Origin: Bacillota bacterium
Lineage (GTDB): Bacteria > Bacillota > Clostridia > DSM-8532
NCBI GenBank assembly: GCA_023440865.1
Contig: JAEXRM010000095.1
Location: 1 to 36,288, forward strand
DNA length: 36,288 bases
Direction of reading: 5' to 3'
This document shows positions 14,351-21,721 of this stretch, in pieces; the stretch's first letter is position 1; the number at the start of each line of letters is the position of its first letter. The notes under the pieces are model-generated. The model searched no databases. It had not been told where the DNA came from and worked only from the letters and a program-made list of their open reading frames with translations. A program made the translations under genes and the position numbers.

Positions 14351-16588
14351 ATGAATTTCGAAGCCAATGTGCGGGGGGCGGTGGAACAGGTGTTTGCGCG
14401 TGCGGTGGCGCAAGGGCGGCGTGTCCTGTACGAGTTCGAGGTGTACGACATCCTGCGTGCCCTGAACCTGTCGGTTCCCCAGTCCGCATTCGTGCGTGAC
14501 GTCCATGAGGTGGACGATGCGCTGCTCAAGCGGTTCAGCGGGAGCGCCGTCGTCAAGGTCGTGTCTCCCGATCTGGCACACAAGTCCAAATATGGCGGCG
14601 TCAAGCGCATCTCAAGCCTCGATCCGCTGTTTGTGCGTTTTGTGCTCCACAACATGCGGGAGGAAGTGCTGTCGCACTTTCCCCGCGAACAGTATCCACG
14701 CATCGACGGGTTCCTCATCGCGGAAACCATCCCTTTCACGCTGGCGCTGGGCAATGAAATCCTCATCGGCATCAAGGAGGACGCGTCGTTCGGACCCATC
14801 CTCACCCTGTCCAAGGGCGGGGACGACGCCGAATTCTTCGCACAGCACTATGATCCGGCCAACCTGCTTGTCGCGCCGATCAGCCGGGAGGAGGCCCTGG
14901 CGCTGGTCGACGGGACGAAGATCCGGTACAAGTACGAGCAGTTCGGCCGCACGGAGGCCTGCGGACAGATTGCCGATGCGGTGTATGCCATCGGGCGGCT
15001 GGCCGGCCTGTTCTCCCTCACGACCTCCGCCTCGCCGAAATACCATATCAGATCCATGGATGTCAATCCCTTTGTGTTTGCCGAGAATGGACGATTTGTG
15101 GCGGTGGACGGCTATGTCGATTTCGCAACGGCCGAGGAAATGCCCGTCGAGCTGGCGCCGACGCAAGCCGGTCGTCTGGACGGTTTCTTCTCCCCGAAGG
15201 GCGTCGCCGTTGCCGGCGTGTCGAGCGACAGCACCAAATACAGCCTCGCGCGCAACGTCGTCAAGCTGCTGCAGGACATCGGCCGCGACGACATCTGGTG
15301 CGTCAATCCCAAGGGCGGCACGACCTGCTTCGATGACCGCGAATACGTGCTGTACCCCACGATGGACAGCATTCCCGGTCGATATGACCTGGTTGTGTAC
15401 GCCGCTCCGGCAAAGAACACGCTTGCCTTTTTGGAGACGGTGCCCGACAACACGGCGGTCATCCTCATTTCCGGCATCCCCGCGGATACCGGGTATCGCG
15501 AGTTCGCGGCGGAGATCCGCCGGCATCGGGCCAGGGGCCTTCGGTTCATCGGTCCGAACTGCATGGGCGTCTTTCTTGCGCCCGACGGGGGGAGAACCGG
15601 CATCAACACGCTGTTCATCGGAGAGGAGCGCCTGTCCCTGCGTTACGGTCCCTCCAGCAACACGGCGCTGTTCACACAGAGCGGCGCCATGGGCATCACC
15701 TCCATCGAACGGACGCAGAACCTGCCGATCTACAAGGCGATCGTCTCGTTCGGCAACAAGGTCGACGTCGACATCCCCGACCTGATGGAGCAGTTCCTGG
15801 ACGATCCGACCGTCCGGCTCATCGCGATGTACATCGAGGGCATGAACGCGCACGAGGGACGCCGCATGTTCGACGCGGCCCGCAGGGCCGCGAAGCCGGT
15901 CATCGCCTACAAGGCGGGACGCACCGAGGCCGGCGCGAAGGCGGCCGCCTCGCACACCGCCTCCATGTCCGGGAGCTATGAGGTTTTCCGCGCCGCCTGC
16001 GAGCAGGCGGGCATCCTGCTGGTGGAGGAGCTGGCCGATTTCTACAACGACATGAAGGTGTTCGCGATGCAGGCGGACCGCATACCGGCCGGCAACCGGG
16101 TGGGCGGCGTGGTGAATGCCGGACTTGACGCCACGATGGGCGCCGACACGCTCGACTCGCTGCAACAGGCGACACTGTCCGCGCAAACGCATGAGCGCCT
16201 GGTGCGGATCAACACCCATGGGCTGGTCGACCTGGGCACCTCCTTCCTTGATGTGACCCCCATGACGAACGACCGCATGTTTGCGGATTTCGTCGATGCG
16301 ATTCTATCCGACGAAGGCGTGGATTGTGCCTTTATCGCGGTTGTGCCCCACATCGAGAACCTGCGAACGACCGACGAGGTCTGCCGGGAGCCCGACGCGC
16401 TCGCGCCGCTGTTGGTTGAAACCGTCAAACGGCATGGAAAGCCTGTCGTGGTGTCGATCAACTCCGGGAACCATTACCAGGAGCTGGTGAAGTACCTTGA
16501 ACAGAACGGTTTGCCGGTGTTCACCGACATCCGGTCTGCGCTCAAGGCGCTGGATGTGTTTGTGGACTGGCACATGAAGCGGCGGTGA
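14351..16588 (+). CDS. ADP-forming acetyl/acyl-CoA synthetase, beta-alpha fusion
   Basis: ADP-forming acyl-CoA synthetases interconvert acyl-CoA, ADP and phosphate with the free acid, CoA and ATP. In this 745-residue protein the ATP-grasp (beta) domain comes first (about residues 1-235: VVKVVSPDLAHKSKYGGV, EILIGIKEDASFGPILTLSKGG). A CoA-binding Rossmann domain follows (about 275-400: GVAVAGVSSDSTKYSLARN, FIGPNCMGVF), then succinyl-CoA-ligase-like domains. The phosphohistidine is seen in GAKAAASHTASMSGSYE (H535). Many fusions have the opposite order, alpha before beta. It is the last gene of the cdd-era-recO operon and has a hairpin terminator. The substrate (acetate or another acid) cannot be told from sequence. 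Confidence 0.88.
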   Translation: MNFEANVRGAVEQVFARAVAQGRRVLYEFEVYDILRALNLSVPQSAFVRDVHEVDDALLKRFSGSAVVKVVSPDLAHKSKYGGVKRISSLDPLFVRFVLHNMREEVLSHFPREQYPRIDGFLIAETIPFTLALGNEILIGIKEDASFGPILTLSKGGDDAEFFAQHYDPANLLVAPISREEALALVDGTKIRYKYEQFGRTEACGQIADAVYAIGRLAGLFSLTTSASPKYHIRSMDVNPFVFAENGRFVAVDGYVDFATAEEMPVELAPTQAGRLDGFFSPKGVAVAGVSSDSTKYSLARNVVKLLQDIGRDDIWCVNPKGGTTCFDDREYVLYPTMDSIPGRYDLVVYAAPAKNTLAFLETVPDNTAVILISGIPADTGYREFAAEIRRHRARGLRFIGPNCMGVFLAPDGGRTGINTLFIGEERLSLRYGPSSNTALFTQSGAMGITSIERTQNLPIYKAIVSFGNKVDVDIPDLMEQFLDDPTVRLIAMYIEGMNAHEGRRMFDAARRAAKPVIAYKAGRTEAGAKAAASHTASMSGSYEVFRAACEQAGILLVEELADFYNDMKVFAMQADRIPAGNRVGGVVNAGLDATMGADTLDSLQQATLSAQTHERLVRINTHGLVDLGTSFLDVTPMTNDRMFADFVDAILSDEGVDCAFIAVVPHIENLRTTDEVCREPDALAPLLVETVKRHGKPVVVSINSGNHYQELVKYLEQNGLPVFTDIRSALKALDVFVDWHMKRR

Positions 16589-16620
16589 GGGCATCGGGCA
16601 TCCGCCTCGAAAGCGTCCTC

Positions 16621-16648
16621 GGAAAGGCAGCCAAACGGCTGCCTTTCC
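16621..16648 (+). terminator. Hairpin terminator after acyl-CoA synthetase gene
   Basis: A perfect 12-bp stem, GGAAAGGCAGCC (16621-16632) with GGCTGCCTTTCC (16637-16648), around an AAAC loop. The only T-run is inside the stem, so it may need extra factors, but the position 32 bases after the stop fits a transcription end. Confidence 0.7.
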
Positions 16649-16683
16649 TGCGGGATTGCTCCTGCGGCGGAAGAAACGAAGCC

Positions 16684-16732
16684 CATGCAGCATGCTTGAC
16701 CAGATGAGTTCGCGGCTTAGGCATGCTGCATG
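16684..16732. repeat. Perfect 12-bp inverted repeat with 25-nt loop
   Basis: CATGCAGCATGC (16684-16695) and GCATGCTGCATG (16721-16732) are perfect reverse complements separated by 25 bases. Each arm contains the palindrome GCATGC. There is no T-run. It could be an operator, an RNA hairpin or a repeat end; function unknown. Confidence 0.75.
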
Positions 16733-16813
16733 AAACCGTCACCAGCTTGCGACATGAATCACCACTGCATCATGCGGTTCATGCGGGTTCCCTGGAGACG
16801 CAGGATTTCGGGC

Positions 16814-16842
16814 TTTACACGGGCGCGGGGACATGGTAGAAT
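16814..16842 (+). promoter_or_regulatory. Promoter of the T-box / aroF-pheA operon
   Basis: TTTACA (16814-16819), a 17-bp spacer, TAGAAT (16837-16842). A start near 16849 would place the complete T-box in the leader RNA. Confidence 0.75.
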
Positions 16843-16892
16843 GCGTACAACGTTTCCGCAGGGAGACGAACGTCATGCATAGGGCAAACGCG

Positions 16893-17168
16893 ATGACGGG
16901 GAAAAGTAGCCACAGGGAACGCCCCACAGGGAGACGCGGTCATGGACTGGAAGCCGCGCCGGGCCGATTGTGGTGAAGTTCGCCCCGGAGCGGACCGACT
17001 CAAAGAGGCATGCCTCCGGTAGGTCGGAACGGAGCTTCCACCGTTACAGGGAAGACGATATCGGGCCCGGTGGCTCCGTATCGGCAGAGTGTCCCGCCTC
17101 AGGCGGGGAAATTGGGTGGTAACGCGGAGTCTTCCGTCCCTTGTTGAAGGGATGGGAAGGCTCTTTTT
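16893..17168 (+). promoter_or_regulatory. T-box leader, probable tRNA-Phe sensor
   Basis: T-box RNAs read tRNA charging and switch between terminator and antiterminator. Stem I is visible: CGGGG-AAAAGTA-GCCACA on the 5' side, the AGGGAGACGCGG and ACTGGAAGCCGCG segments of the apical part, then TGTGGTGAAGTTCGCCCCG on the 3' side. The GAA-N-triplet-purine register of the specifier loop points to TTC (16979-16981), phenylalanine. The antiterminator T-box sequence GGGTGGTAACGCGG is at 17114-17127; its TGGT bulge would pair with the ACCA end of tRNA-Phe. A terminator hairpin follows at 17128-17168. A phenylalanine specifier fits the aroF-pheA genes behind it. Confidence 0.92.
17128..17168 (+). terminator. 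T-box terminator hairpin
   Basis: AGTCTTCCGTCCCTT (17128-17142), a GTTG loop, AAGGGATGGGAAGGCT (17147-17162), then CTTTTT. It competes with the antiterminator formed by the T-box sequence just upstream. Confidence 0.9.
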
Positions 17169-17220
17169 GTTATCTCCGGCAACAAACGGGGAGACGACAG
17201 GGAAAGGATGGAAGAACGGT

Positions 17221-18234
17221 ATGATCGTCATTCTCAAACAGGGCATCGCACGGGAACAGGTCGAGGAGATCTGTGCCTGGCTGGAAACGAAATCCGTGAA
17301 GGCAAGTCCCATTTATGGGTCGGGCACGGTCATCATCGGCCTCGTGGGCGACACGTCGAACATCGACATGAGTCTGGTGGAGATGCATGACGGCGTCGAG
17401 CGCGTCATGAAGGTGCAGGAGCCCTACAAGCGGGCCAACCGCAAGTTCCATCCCCACGACTCGCTGATCGGAGGGGAGGGGTGGACGTTTGGCGGCAGCA
17501 AGGTCCTGGTGATCGCCGGTCCCTGTTCCGTCGAGTCCGAGGAGCAGATACTCGCACTGGCGGAGAAGGTGAAGGCGGCAGGCGCAACCGCGTTGCGGGG
17601 CGGCGCCTTCAAGCCCCGGACCTCGCCGTACGCCTTCCAGGGACTGCGGGCGGAAGGGCTCATGTACCTGAAACGGGCACGGGAGAAAACCGGCCTGCCC
17701 ATCGTGTCGGAGATCACCAACCCCGCCTATCTCGACATGTTCATCGAGTATGTGGACATCATCCAGGTGGGAGCCCGGAACATGCAGAATTTCGAACTGC
17801 TCAAGGAGCTGGGACGGACATCGAAGCCCATTCTGCTCAAGCGGGGATTCTCGAATACGGTCGAAGAACTGCTGATGTCGGCCGAATACATCATGAGCGG
17901 CGGCAATGAGAAGGTCGTTTTGTGCGAGCGCGGTATCCGCACCTTTGAAACCGCCACGCGCAACACGCTCGACCTGTCGGCGGTGCCGCTGCTCAAGCGC
18001 CTGACGCATCTGCCCGTCGTCGTGGATCCAAGCCATGCGTCCGGACTCGCCTGGATGGTGGAACCGCTGTCGAAGGCGGCAGTCGCGGTCGGGGCAGACG
18101 GACTGGAGATCGAGGTGCACAACGATCCCCAGCATGCGCTATCCGACGGGCCGCAATCGCTGACACCGGAGGCGTTCGCCACACTGATGGACCGCCTGCG
18201 CCCGGTTGCCGACGCGATCGGTCGCAGTCTTTGA
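17221..18234 (+). CDS. aroF: 3-deoxy-7-phosphoheptulonate synthase (DAHP synthase, type I beta)
   Basis: DAHP synthase condenses phosphoenolpyruvate with erythrose-4-phosphate, the first step of the shikimate pathway. The 337-residue product has an N-terminal ferredoxin-like regulatory domain (MIVILKQGIAREQVEEI, about residues 1-70), as in the Thermotoga-type enzyme, and then the barrel. Barrel motifs are VIAGPCSVES, LRGGAFKPRTSPYAFQG, the metal/substrate segments QVGARNMQNFELL and LLKRG, and VDPSHASG. The ATG at 17221 gives the standard N-terminus; a frame from 17089 only extends into the T-box. The ferredoxin-like domain suggests feedback inhibition by tyrosine or phenylalanine. It is followed by pheA 97 bp downstream. 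The symbol aroF is a convention for this family. Confidence 0.95.
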   Translation: MIVILKQGIAREQVEEICAWLETKSVKASPIYGSGTVIIGLVGDTSNIDMSLVEMHDGVERVMKVQEPYKRANRKFHPHDSLIGGEGWTFGGSKVLVIAGPCSVESEEQILALAEKVKAAGATALRGGAFKPRTSPYAFQGLRAEGLMYLKRAREKTGLPIVSEITNPAYLDMFIEYVDIIQVGARNMQNFELLKELGRTSKPILLKRGFSNTVEELLMSAEYIMSGGNEKVVLCERGIRTFETATRNTLDLSAVPLLKRLTHLPVVVDPSHASGLAWMVEPLSKAAVAVGADGLEIEVHNDPQHALSDGPQSLTPEAFATLMDRLRPVADAIGRSL

Positions 18235-18331
18235 TGCGTGGGTGGGTACCCGATGGCATCCGCCGGGGAGGGTGGATCTGGAATCGGTTCGGTGACACAA
18301 TGGGGCCCGTCCACGGCAGGAGGATGCAAGC

Positions 18332-19417
18332 ATGGCTGATATGACGCAGGATATGGAACGGGAGGCCCTCGAGCGCCTGCTGCCCGTGTTGACGCGGGAA
18401 CTGGCGGCCGGGATGGAACTGGCTGCGGCGCCCCGTCCCTCCGATGGGACGGAGGCGGAGCTGGCGCCCCATCTGGCCAATGTGATGCGCCGCGTGCGGG
18501 AGGTGGTCCGGGAGATGGCGTCCATCCGCATGCGTGCGGAGGATGCGTCATGGCCGCTTGGCAATGCGATTGCCGAGGCGCGGCACCGGCCGGTCGACAT
18601 CCGCTCCGTGGCCTATCTGGGCAAGGTCGGCTCCCACTCCAACCGCAGCGCGGCCGCCCAGTACCCATGCGCCACGCTGGTTCCGGTCCATTCCTTTGCG
18701 GAGGCCTGTGCCCATGTGATCGAGGGCGCGACCGACGCGGCGGTCCTCCCGCTGGACAACTCGACGGCCGGAACGATCGGGGAGGTCTATGACCTGCTGC
18801 TGCGGCACGAGTTGTTCATCGTCCGCGGCGCATCGCTGTCGATCCGCAACGTGCTCCTCGGTGTGCCCGGCTCGCGTCTGGAGACGGTGCGTGAGGCATG
18901 GACCCACCCGCAGCCCATCGCGCAATGCGCCGGCTTCCTTCGTGCACGCGGACTCAAGGCCGTTGCGATGGAAAGTACGGCGGTGGCGGCCGAGGCGGTC
19001 TCGATGCGCGGGGATCCGGCCGTCGCGGCGATCGGTTCGCCCGAAGCGGCTGCGCTGTATGGCCTGATTGTGCTGGCGGAGGGCATTGATGACGCGACGG
19101 TCAACCAGACGCGCTTTGTGACCGTGATGCGGCAGCTTCACATTCCACAGGACGCCAGCCGGGTGACGCTTGTGTTCACCCTGCCGAACGAGAGCGGGGC
19201 GTTGGCGGCGGCGCTGGCGCGTCTTGCGGACCATGGCTTGAATGTGGTGAAGATCCAATCGCGTCCCATACCCCATCGTCCCTGGGAGTACAGCTTTCAC
19301 TGCGACTTCGAGAGTCCGGCGGACAGCCGCCCGGCCATCGAGGCGCTCTACCTGCTCGATCACGGGCTGCCGTGGATGAAGCTGCTGGGCTGGTATCCGG
19401 AAGGGGAACCGGTGTGA
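18332..19417 (+). CDS. pheA: Prephenate dehydratase with ACT domain
   Basis: Prephenate dehydratase converts prephenate to phenylpyruvate, the branch step to phenylalanine. The 361-residue product has an N-terminal helical part of about 85 residues that I cannot assign; it occupies the place of a chorismate mutase domain but lacks a clear CM pattern. The PDT domain follows (VAYLGKVGSHSNRSAA, LPLDNSTAGTIGEVYDLLL, TRF in NQTRFVTV), then an ACT domain with NESGALAAALARLADHGLNV and the SRP core in KIQSRPI. The usual conserved NHC/EHC before the LLG segment is replaced by RNV. A CAGGAGG site precedes the ATG. It is the second gene behind the Phe T-box. Confidence 0.92.
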   Translation: MADMTQDMEREALERLLPVLTRELAAGMELAAAPRPSDGTEAELAPHLANVMRRVREVVREMASIRMRAEDASWPLGNAIAEARHRPVDIRSVAYLGKVGSHSNRSAAAQYPCATLVPVHSFAEACAHVIEGATDAAVLPLDNSTAGTIGEVYDLLLRHELFIVRGASLSIRNVLLGVPGSRLETVREAWTHPQPIAQCAGFLRARGLKAVAMESTAVAAEAVSMRGDPAVAAIGSPEAAALYGLIVLAEGIDDATVNQTRFVTVMRQLHIPQDASRVTLVFTLPNESGALAAALARLADHGLNVVKIQSRPIPHRPWEYSFHCDFESPADSRPAIEALYLLDHGLPWMKLLGWYPEGEPV

Positions 19418-19461
19418 CGCGGGTGGGGCTTGCCGTGACGATGCGGAACCGGGACATGAAA

Positions 19462-19494
19462 GGGAGCCGTGCATCGATGGATGCGACGGCTCCC
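19462..19494. terminator. Hairpin between convergent pheA and the OadG-like gene
   Basis: GGGAGCCGT (19462-19470) pairs with ACGGCTCCC (19486-19494); an inner GCAT/ATGC pair extends the stem. It is flanked by AAA on the left and TTGCTT on the right, so it can act weakly in both directions. Confidence 0.7.
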
Positions 19495-19519
19495 TTGCTT
19501 GTGGGTGTATGACCCGGCG

Positions 19520-19660
19520 TCATTCCGCCTCGGGTTTTTCCTTGATTCTGTCGAGCAGGACGATGATCACGTAAAAGATGATCAAAACGGAAAAGACGCC
19601 GAGCAGACCCAGGCCGGAAACCCTGAGGCCTTCAAAGACACGATCCCAAAAATTGCTCAT
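19520..19660 (-). CDS. 46-aa OadG-like gamma subunit of a sodium-pumping decarboxylase
   Basis: The product begins MSNFWDRVFEGLRVSGLG, continues with a single hydrophobic helix (LLGVFSVLIIFYVIIVLLDRI, about residues 19-39), and ends in a short charged tail, KEKPEAE. Gamma subunits of oxaloacetate/methylmalonyl-CoA decarboxylases have one such N-terminal helix and a GLxVTGLGxxGVF-like start, which matches. It lies 61 bp downstream of the beta subunit gene on the same strand. The ATG at 19660 has GGAAGGGA 9 bases upstream; an in-frame ATG at 19669 sits on top of that site and is less likely. It lacks the Pro-rich linker and C-terminal metal-binding extension of the enterobacterial protein. Confidence 0.75.
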   Translation of the reverse strand: MSNFWDRVFEGLRVSGLGLLGVFSVLIIFYVIIVLLDRIKEKPEAE

Positions 19661-19721
19661 GGATGCCATTCCCTTCCGCGCGCCGTACACAGGACGCGCT
19701 GTGCCTTCACGAAATGCCGGG

Positions 19722-20888
19722 TCACTTGATCAGCGAACTGCCGATGAGGACGAGGATCATGCTGCCGGCAACCACCGAGCCGAGCTGGCCGGAGACGTTG
19801 GCGGCGATGGACTGCATGAGGATGAAGTTCGTGGGGTCCTCGTCCTTGGCCATCTTCTGGATGACGCGGGCGGACATCGGGAAGGCGGAGATGCCGGCGG
19901 CGCCGACCATGGGATTGATCTTGTGCTTGAGGAACAGGTTGAGGAACTTGGCGAACAGCACGCCGCCCGCCGTGTCGAATACGAAGGCGACCAGGCCCAT
20001 GGCCATGATCAGCAGGGTGTTGACATTGAGGAAGCCGGAGGCGGTCATCGTGGTGCCGATCGTGATGCCGAGCAGCAGGGTGACCAGGTTGGCGAGCATG
20101 TTCTGGGCAGCTTCGGAGAGACGGTCGAGCACGCCGCATTCGCGGATGAGGTTGCCGAACATGAGCGCGCCGACCAGCGCGACGGATTCCTTGGCGACGA
20201 TGCCGGCGACGATTGTGACGAGGATGGGGAAGAGGATCTTGGCGGTCTTGGAAACCTTGCGCTGGTGGAAATCCATGCGGATGAGGCGTTCCTTCTTCGT
20301 TGTGAGCGCCTTGATGACCGGAGGCTGGATGATCGGCACCAGCGACATGTACGAATAGGCGGCCACCGTGATGGCCGCAATCATGCTCGGTTCGAGCTTG
20401 AAGGCGTTGGCGACGAAAATGGAGGTCGGACCGTCCGCCGCGCCGATCACGCCGATGGCGCCGGCTGTCTTGAGGTCAAATCCGAAGAAGATGGCGACCA
20501 TCATGGTGAAGAAGATGCCAAACTGGGCCGCGGCGCCGAAAAAGAGCATCAGCGGCGTTTGGAACAGCGGTGCGAAGTCGATCATCGCGCCGACGGCGAT
20601 GAAGATGAGCACCGGAAACAGCTCGTTTGCGATGGTATTGTCGTAAAGGAACTTGAAGATGCCGTCCGGTCCGGTGAGGGTGTTCAGCGGGATGTTGGTG
20701 AGGATGGCACCGAAGCCGATGGGAAGCAGCAGGGCCGGTTCGTATTCCTTTTTGACGGCAAGCCAGATGAGCACACCGCCGATGAGGAACATCAAGAGCA
20801 TGCCGCCGAGGGAGAGTCCGATTTGGGAGGCGGTCCCCGTGTCGCCCGACGCAAGCGCGCCGAACAGGTCCGAAATCTGAGAAAGCAT
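19722..20888 (-). CDS. Sodium ion-translocating decarboxylase, beta subunit (OadB/GcdB/MmdB family)
   Basis: Beta subunits of these biotin-dependent pumps are polytopic membrane proteins that decarboxylate carboxybiotin and export sodium. The 388-residue product is hydrophobic throughout and has the signature IGVIGAADGPTSIFVAN, the EPALLLPIGFGAILTNIP loop near the N-terminus, and the TMTASGFLNVNTLL and ISAFPMSARVIQKMA segments. The acceptor (oxaloacetate, methylmalonyl-CoA, glutaconyl-CoA) is set by the alpha subunit, which is not in the window, so no gene symbol is given. An ACAGGAGGA site precedes the ATG. It forms a two-gene unit with the small gamma-like gene. Confidence 0.92.
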   Translation of the reverse strand: MLSQISDLFGALASGDTGTASQIGLSLGGMLLMFLIGGVLIWLAVKKEYEPALLLPIGFGAILTNIPLNTLTGPDGIFKFLYDNTIANELFPVLIFIAVGAMIDFAPLFQTPLMLFFGAAAQFGIFFTMMVAIFFGFDLKTAGAIGVIGAADGPTSIFVANAFKLEPSMIAAITVAAYSYMSLVPIIQPPVIKALTTKKERLIRMDFHQRKVSKTAKILFPILVTIVAGIVAKESVALVGALMFGNLIRECGVLDRLSEAAQNMLANLVTLLLGITIGTTMTASGFLNVNTLLIMAMGLVAFVFDTAGGVLFAKFLNLFLKHKINPMVGAAGISAFPMSARVIQKMAKDEDPTNFILMQSIAANVSGQLGSVVAGSMILVLIGSSLIK

Positions 20889-20972
20889 GGTGTGTCCTCC
20901 TGTGTGCCGCGGATTTCGATCATGCCCGGGTGTGGGATGATGCGGCGCCGCGAGGCGACCGCAACGAATCGG

Positions 20973-20981
20973 ATTATATCA
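20973..20981 (-). promoter_or_regulatory. Extended -10 promoter of the decarboxylase unit
   Basis: On the minus strand TGATATAAT gives a perfect TATAAT with the TGn extension. No good -35 is seen at 17 bp (TGGCAT at best), which is usual for extended -10 promoters. The leader is about 80 bases. Confidence 0.65.
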
Positions 20982-21095
20982 AAAAGGGAAACGATATGCC
21001 ACAATCCCCCTGCTGTTTTTCCGTCTGTTTTCTGCTTTGTGCGGCATCGCACCCCCCGCCGGTTTTCACGGGAGCATGTGTCCGTCCGGCCGACA

Positions 21096-21125
21096 TTGTC
21101 CGGAATGCCTCCCATGTGTCATAAT
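21096..21125 (+). promoter_or_regulatory. Promoter of the exonuclease-dgt-dnaG-rpoD cluster
   Basis: TTGTCC (21096-21101), an 18-bp spacer, CATAAT (21120-21125), about 47 bases before the first start codon. Plausible housekeeping promoter, moderate match. Confidence 0.5.
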
Positions 21126-21178
21126 CAAGGGGCAGCAAGGGTCCGCAGGGACCGGAACACCCTGCGCCGGAGGATGCA

Positions 21179-21721
21179 ATGATCAGACTGCCCCGCCATT
21201 TTGTGGCGTTCGACCTTGAAACCACCGGATTGAAACCGCCGGGCAGCCGCATCATCGAGATCGGCGCCGTCAAGGTCCTTGACGGGAACATCACCGACAC
21301 CTGGCAGCGCATGGTCAATCCGGGGTGCCGCATTCCGCCGGTGATCACCGATCTGACGGGCATCACGGACGCGATGGTCCGCGACGCGCTTCCCGTGGAA
21401 ATGGTGCTGCCGGCGTTCCTCGATTTTGTGGGCGATTTGCCCCTGGTGGCGCACAACATCCGCTTCGACATGAGCTTCATCGCGCACGACGCGCGCTGCA
21501 TGGGCCTGACCGTGCCCAACGAGCAGATCGACACCGTCCCGCTGGCCAGACGCTGCTTCCCCTCGCTGCCCAACCACAAGCTCGGCACGGTGGCGCGCCA
21601 CCTGGGCGTGCTCGGGGACGCCGAGCACCGGGGACTCGAGGACGCGACCGTCGTCGCCAGGATCCTGCTGCACGCCCTCGGGGCACGCATCGGAACAGGA
21701 GGCACGCATGCTCATCCGTGA
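21179..21721 (+). CDS. DnaQ-like 3'-5' exonuclease (DEDDh)
   Basis: DEDDh exonucleases remove 3' nucleotides; the family includes the proofreading epsilon subunit. The 180-residue product is one exonuclease domain with all five active-site residues visible: D12 and E14 in VAFDLETTG, D97 in AHNIRFDMSF, H150 and D155 in EHRGLEDATV. There is no C-terminal extension for binding a polymerase. In Bacillota PolC carries its own exonuclease, so this is probably an accessory nuclease rather than the replicative epsilon; I give no symbol. It overlaps the next gene by 14 bases and so is translationally coupled to the dGTPase-like gene. Confidence 0.92.
   Translation: MIRLPRHFVAFDLETTGLKPPGSRIIEIGAVKVLDGNITDTWQRMVNPGCRIPPVITDLTGITDAMVRDALPVEMVLPAFLDFVGDLPLVAHNIRFDMSFIAHDARCMGLTVPNEQIDTVPLARRCFPSLPNHKLGTVARHLGVLGDAEHRGLEDATVVARILLHALGARIGTGGTHAHP

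Larger units (their letters stand above)
16589..17220 (+). other. Long intergenic region with terminator, inverted repeat, promoter and T-box
   Basis: These 632 bases contain no credible gene. In order they hold the terminator of the preceding operon, a 12-bp perfect inverted repeat, about 80 bases with nothing I can identify, a promoter, and a T-box leader that ends 52 bases before the DAHP synthase start. A long frame opening at 17089 only reads through the T-box. Confidence 0.8.
20889..21178. other. Divergent intergenic region
   Basis: These 290 bases separate the decarboxylase gene (minus) from the exonuclease gene (plus). They hold an extended -10 promoter for the minus unit and a likely promoter for the plus unit. 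The middle (about 20995-21090) is relatively C/T-rich and shows nothing I can assign. Confidence 0.6.

Noticed and set aside
14612..16219. A 535-aa open frame on the minus strand opposite the acyl-CoA synthetase gene
   Set aside because: It is a mirror frame caused by GC-rich third codon positions. Its translation is Arg/His/Asp-rich, resembles no family and has no ribosome binding site, while the plus frame has clear domain motifs.
17089..17220. A longer DAHP synthase reading frame starting inside the T-box
   Set aside because: The added residues are encoded by the antiterminator and terminator; the standard N-terminus MIVILK starts at 17221.
18235..18331. A terminator or second promoter between aroF and pheA
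   Set aside because: Only short imperfect pairing (GATGC/GCATC) without a T-run and no -35/-10 pair that I can defend; the two genes are most simply one transcript.
19578..21182. A 534-aa open frame on the plus strand opposite the decarboxylase beta gene
   Set aside because: Extremely rich in Asp, Glu, His and Gly, crosses two promoters and the opposite-strand gene pair; it is a shadow of the hydrophobic OadB-type gene.
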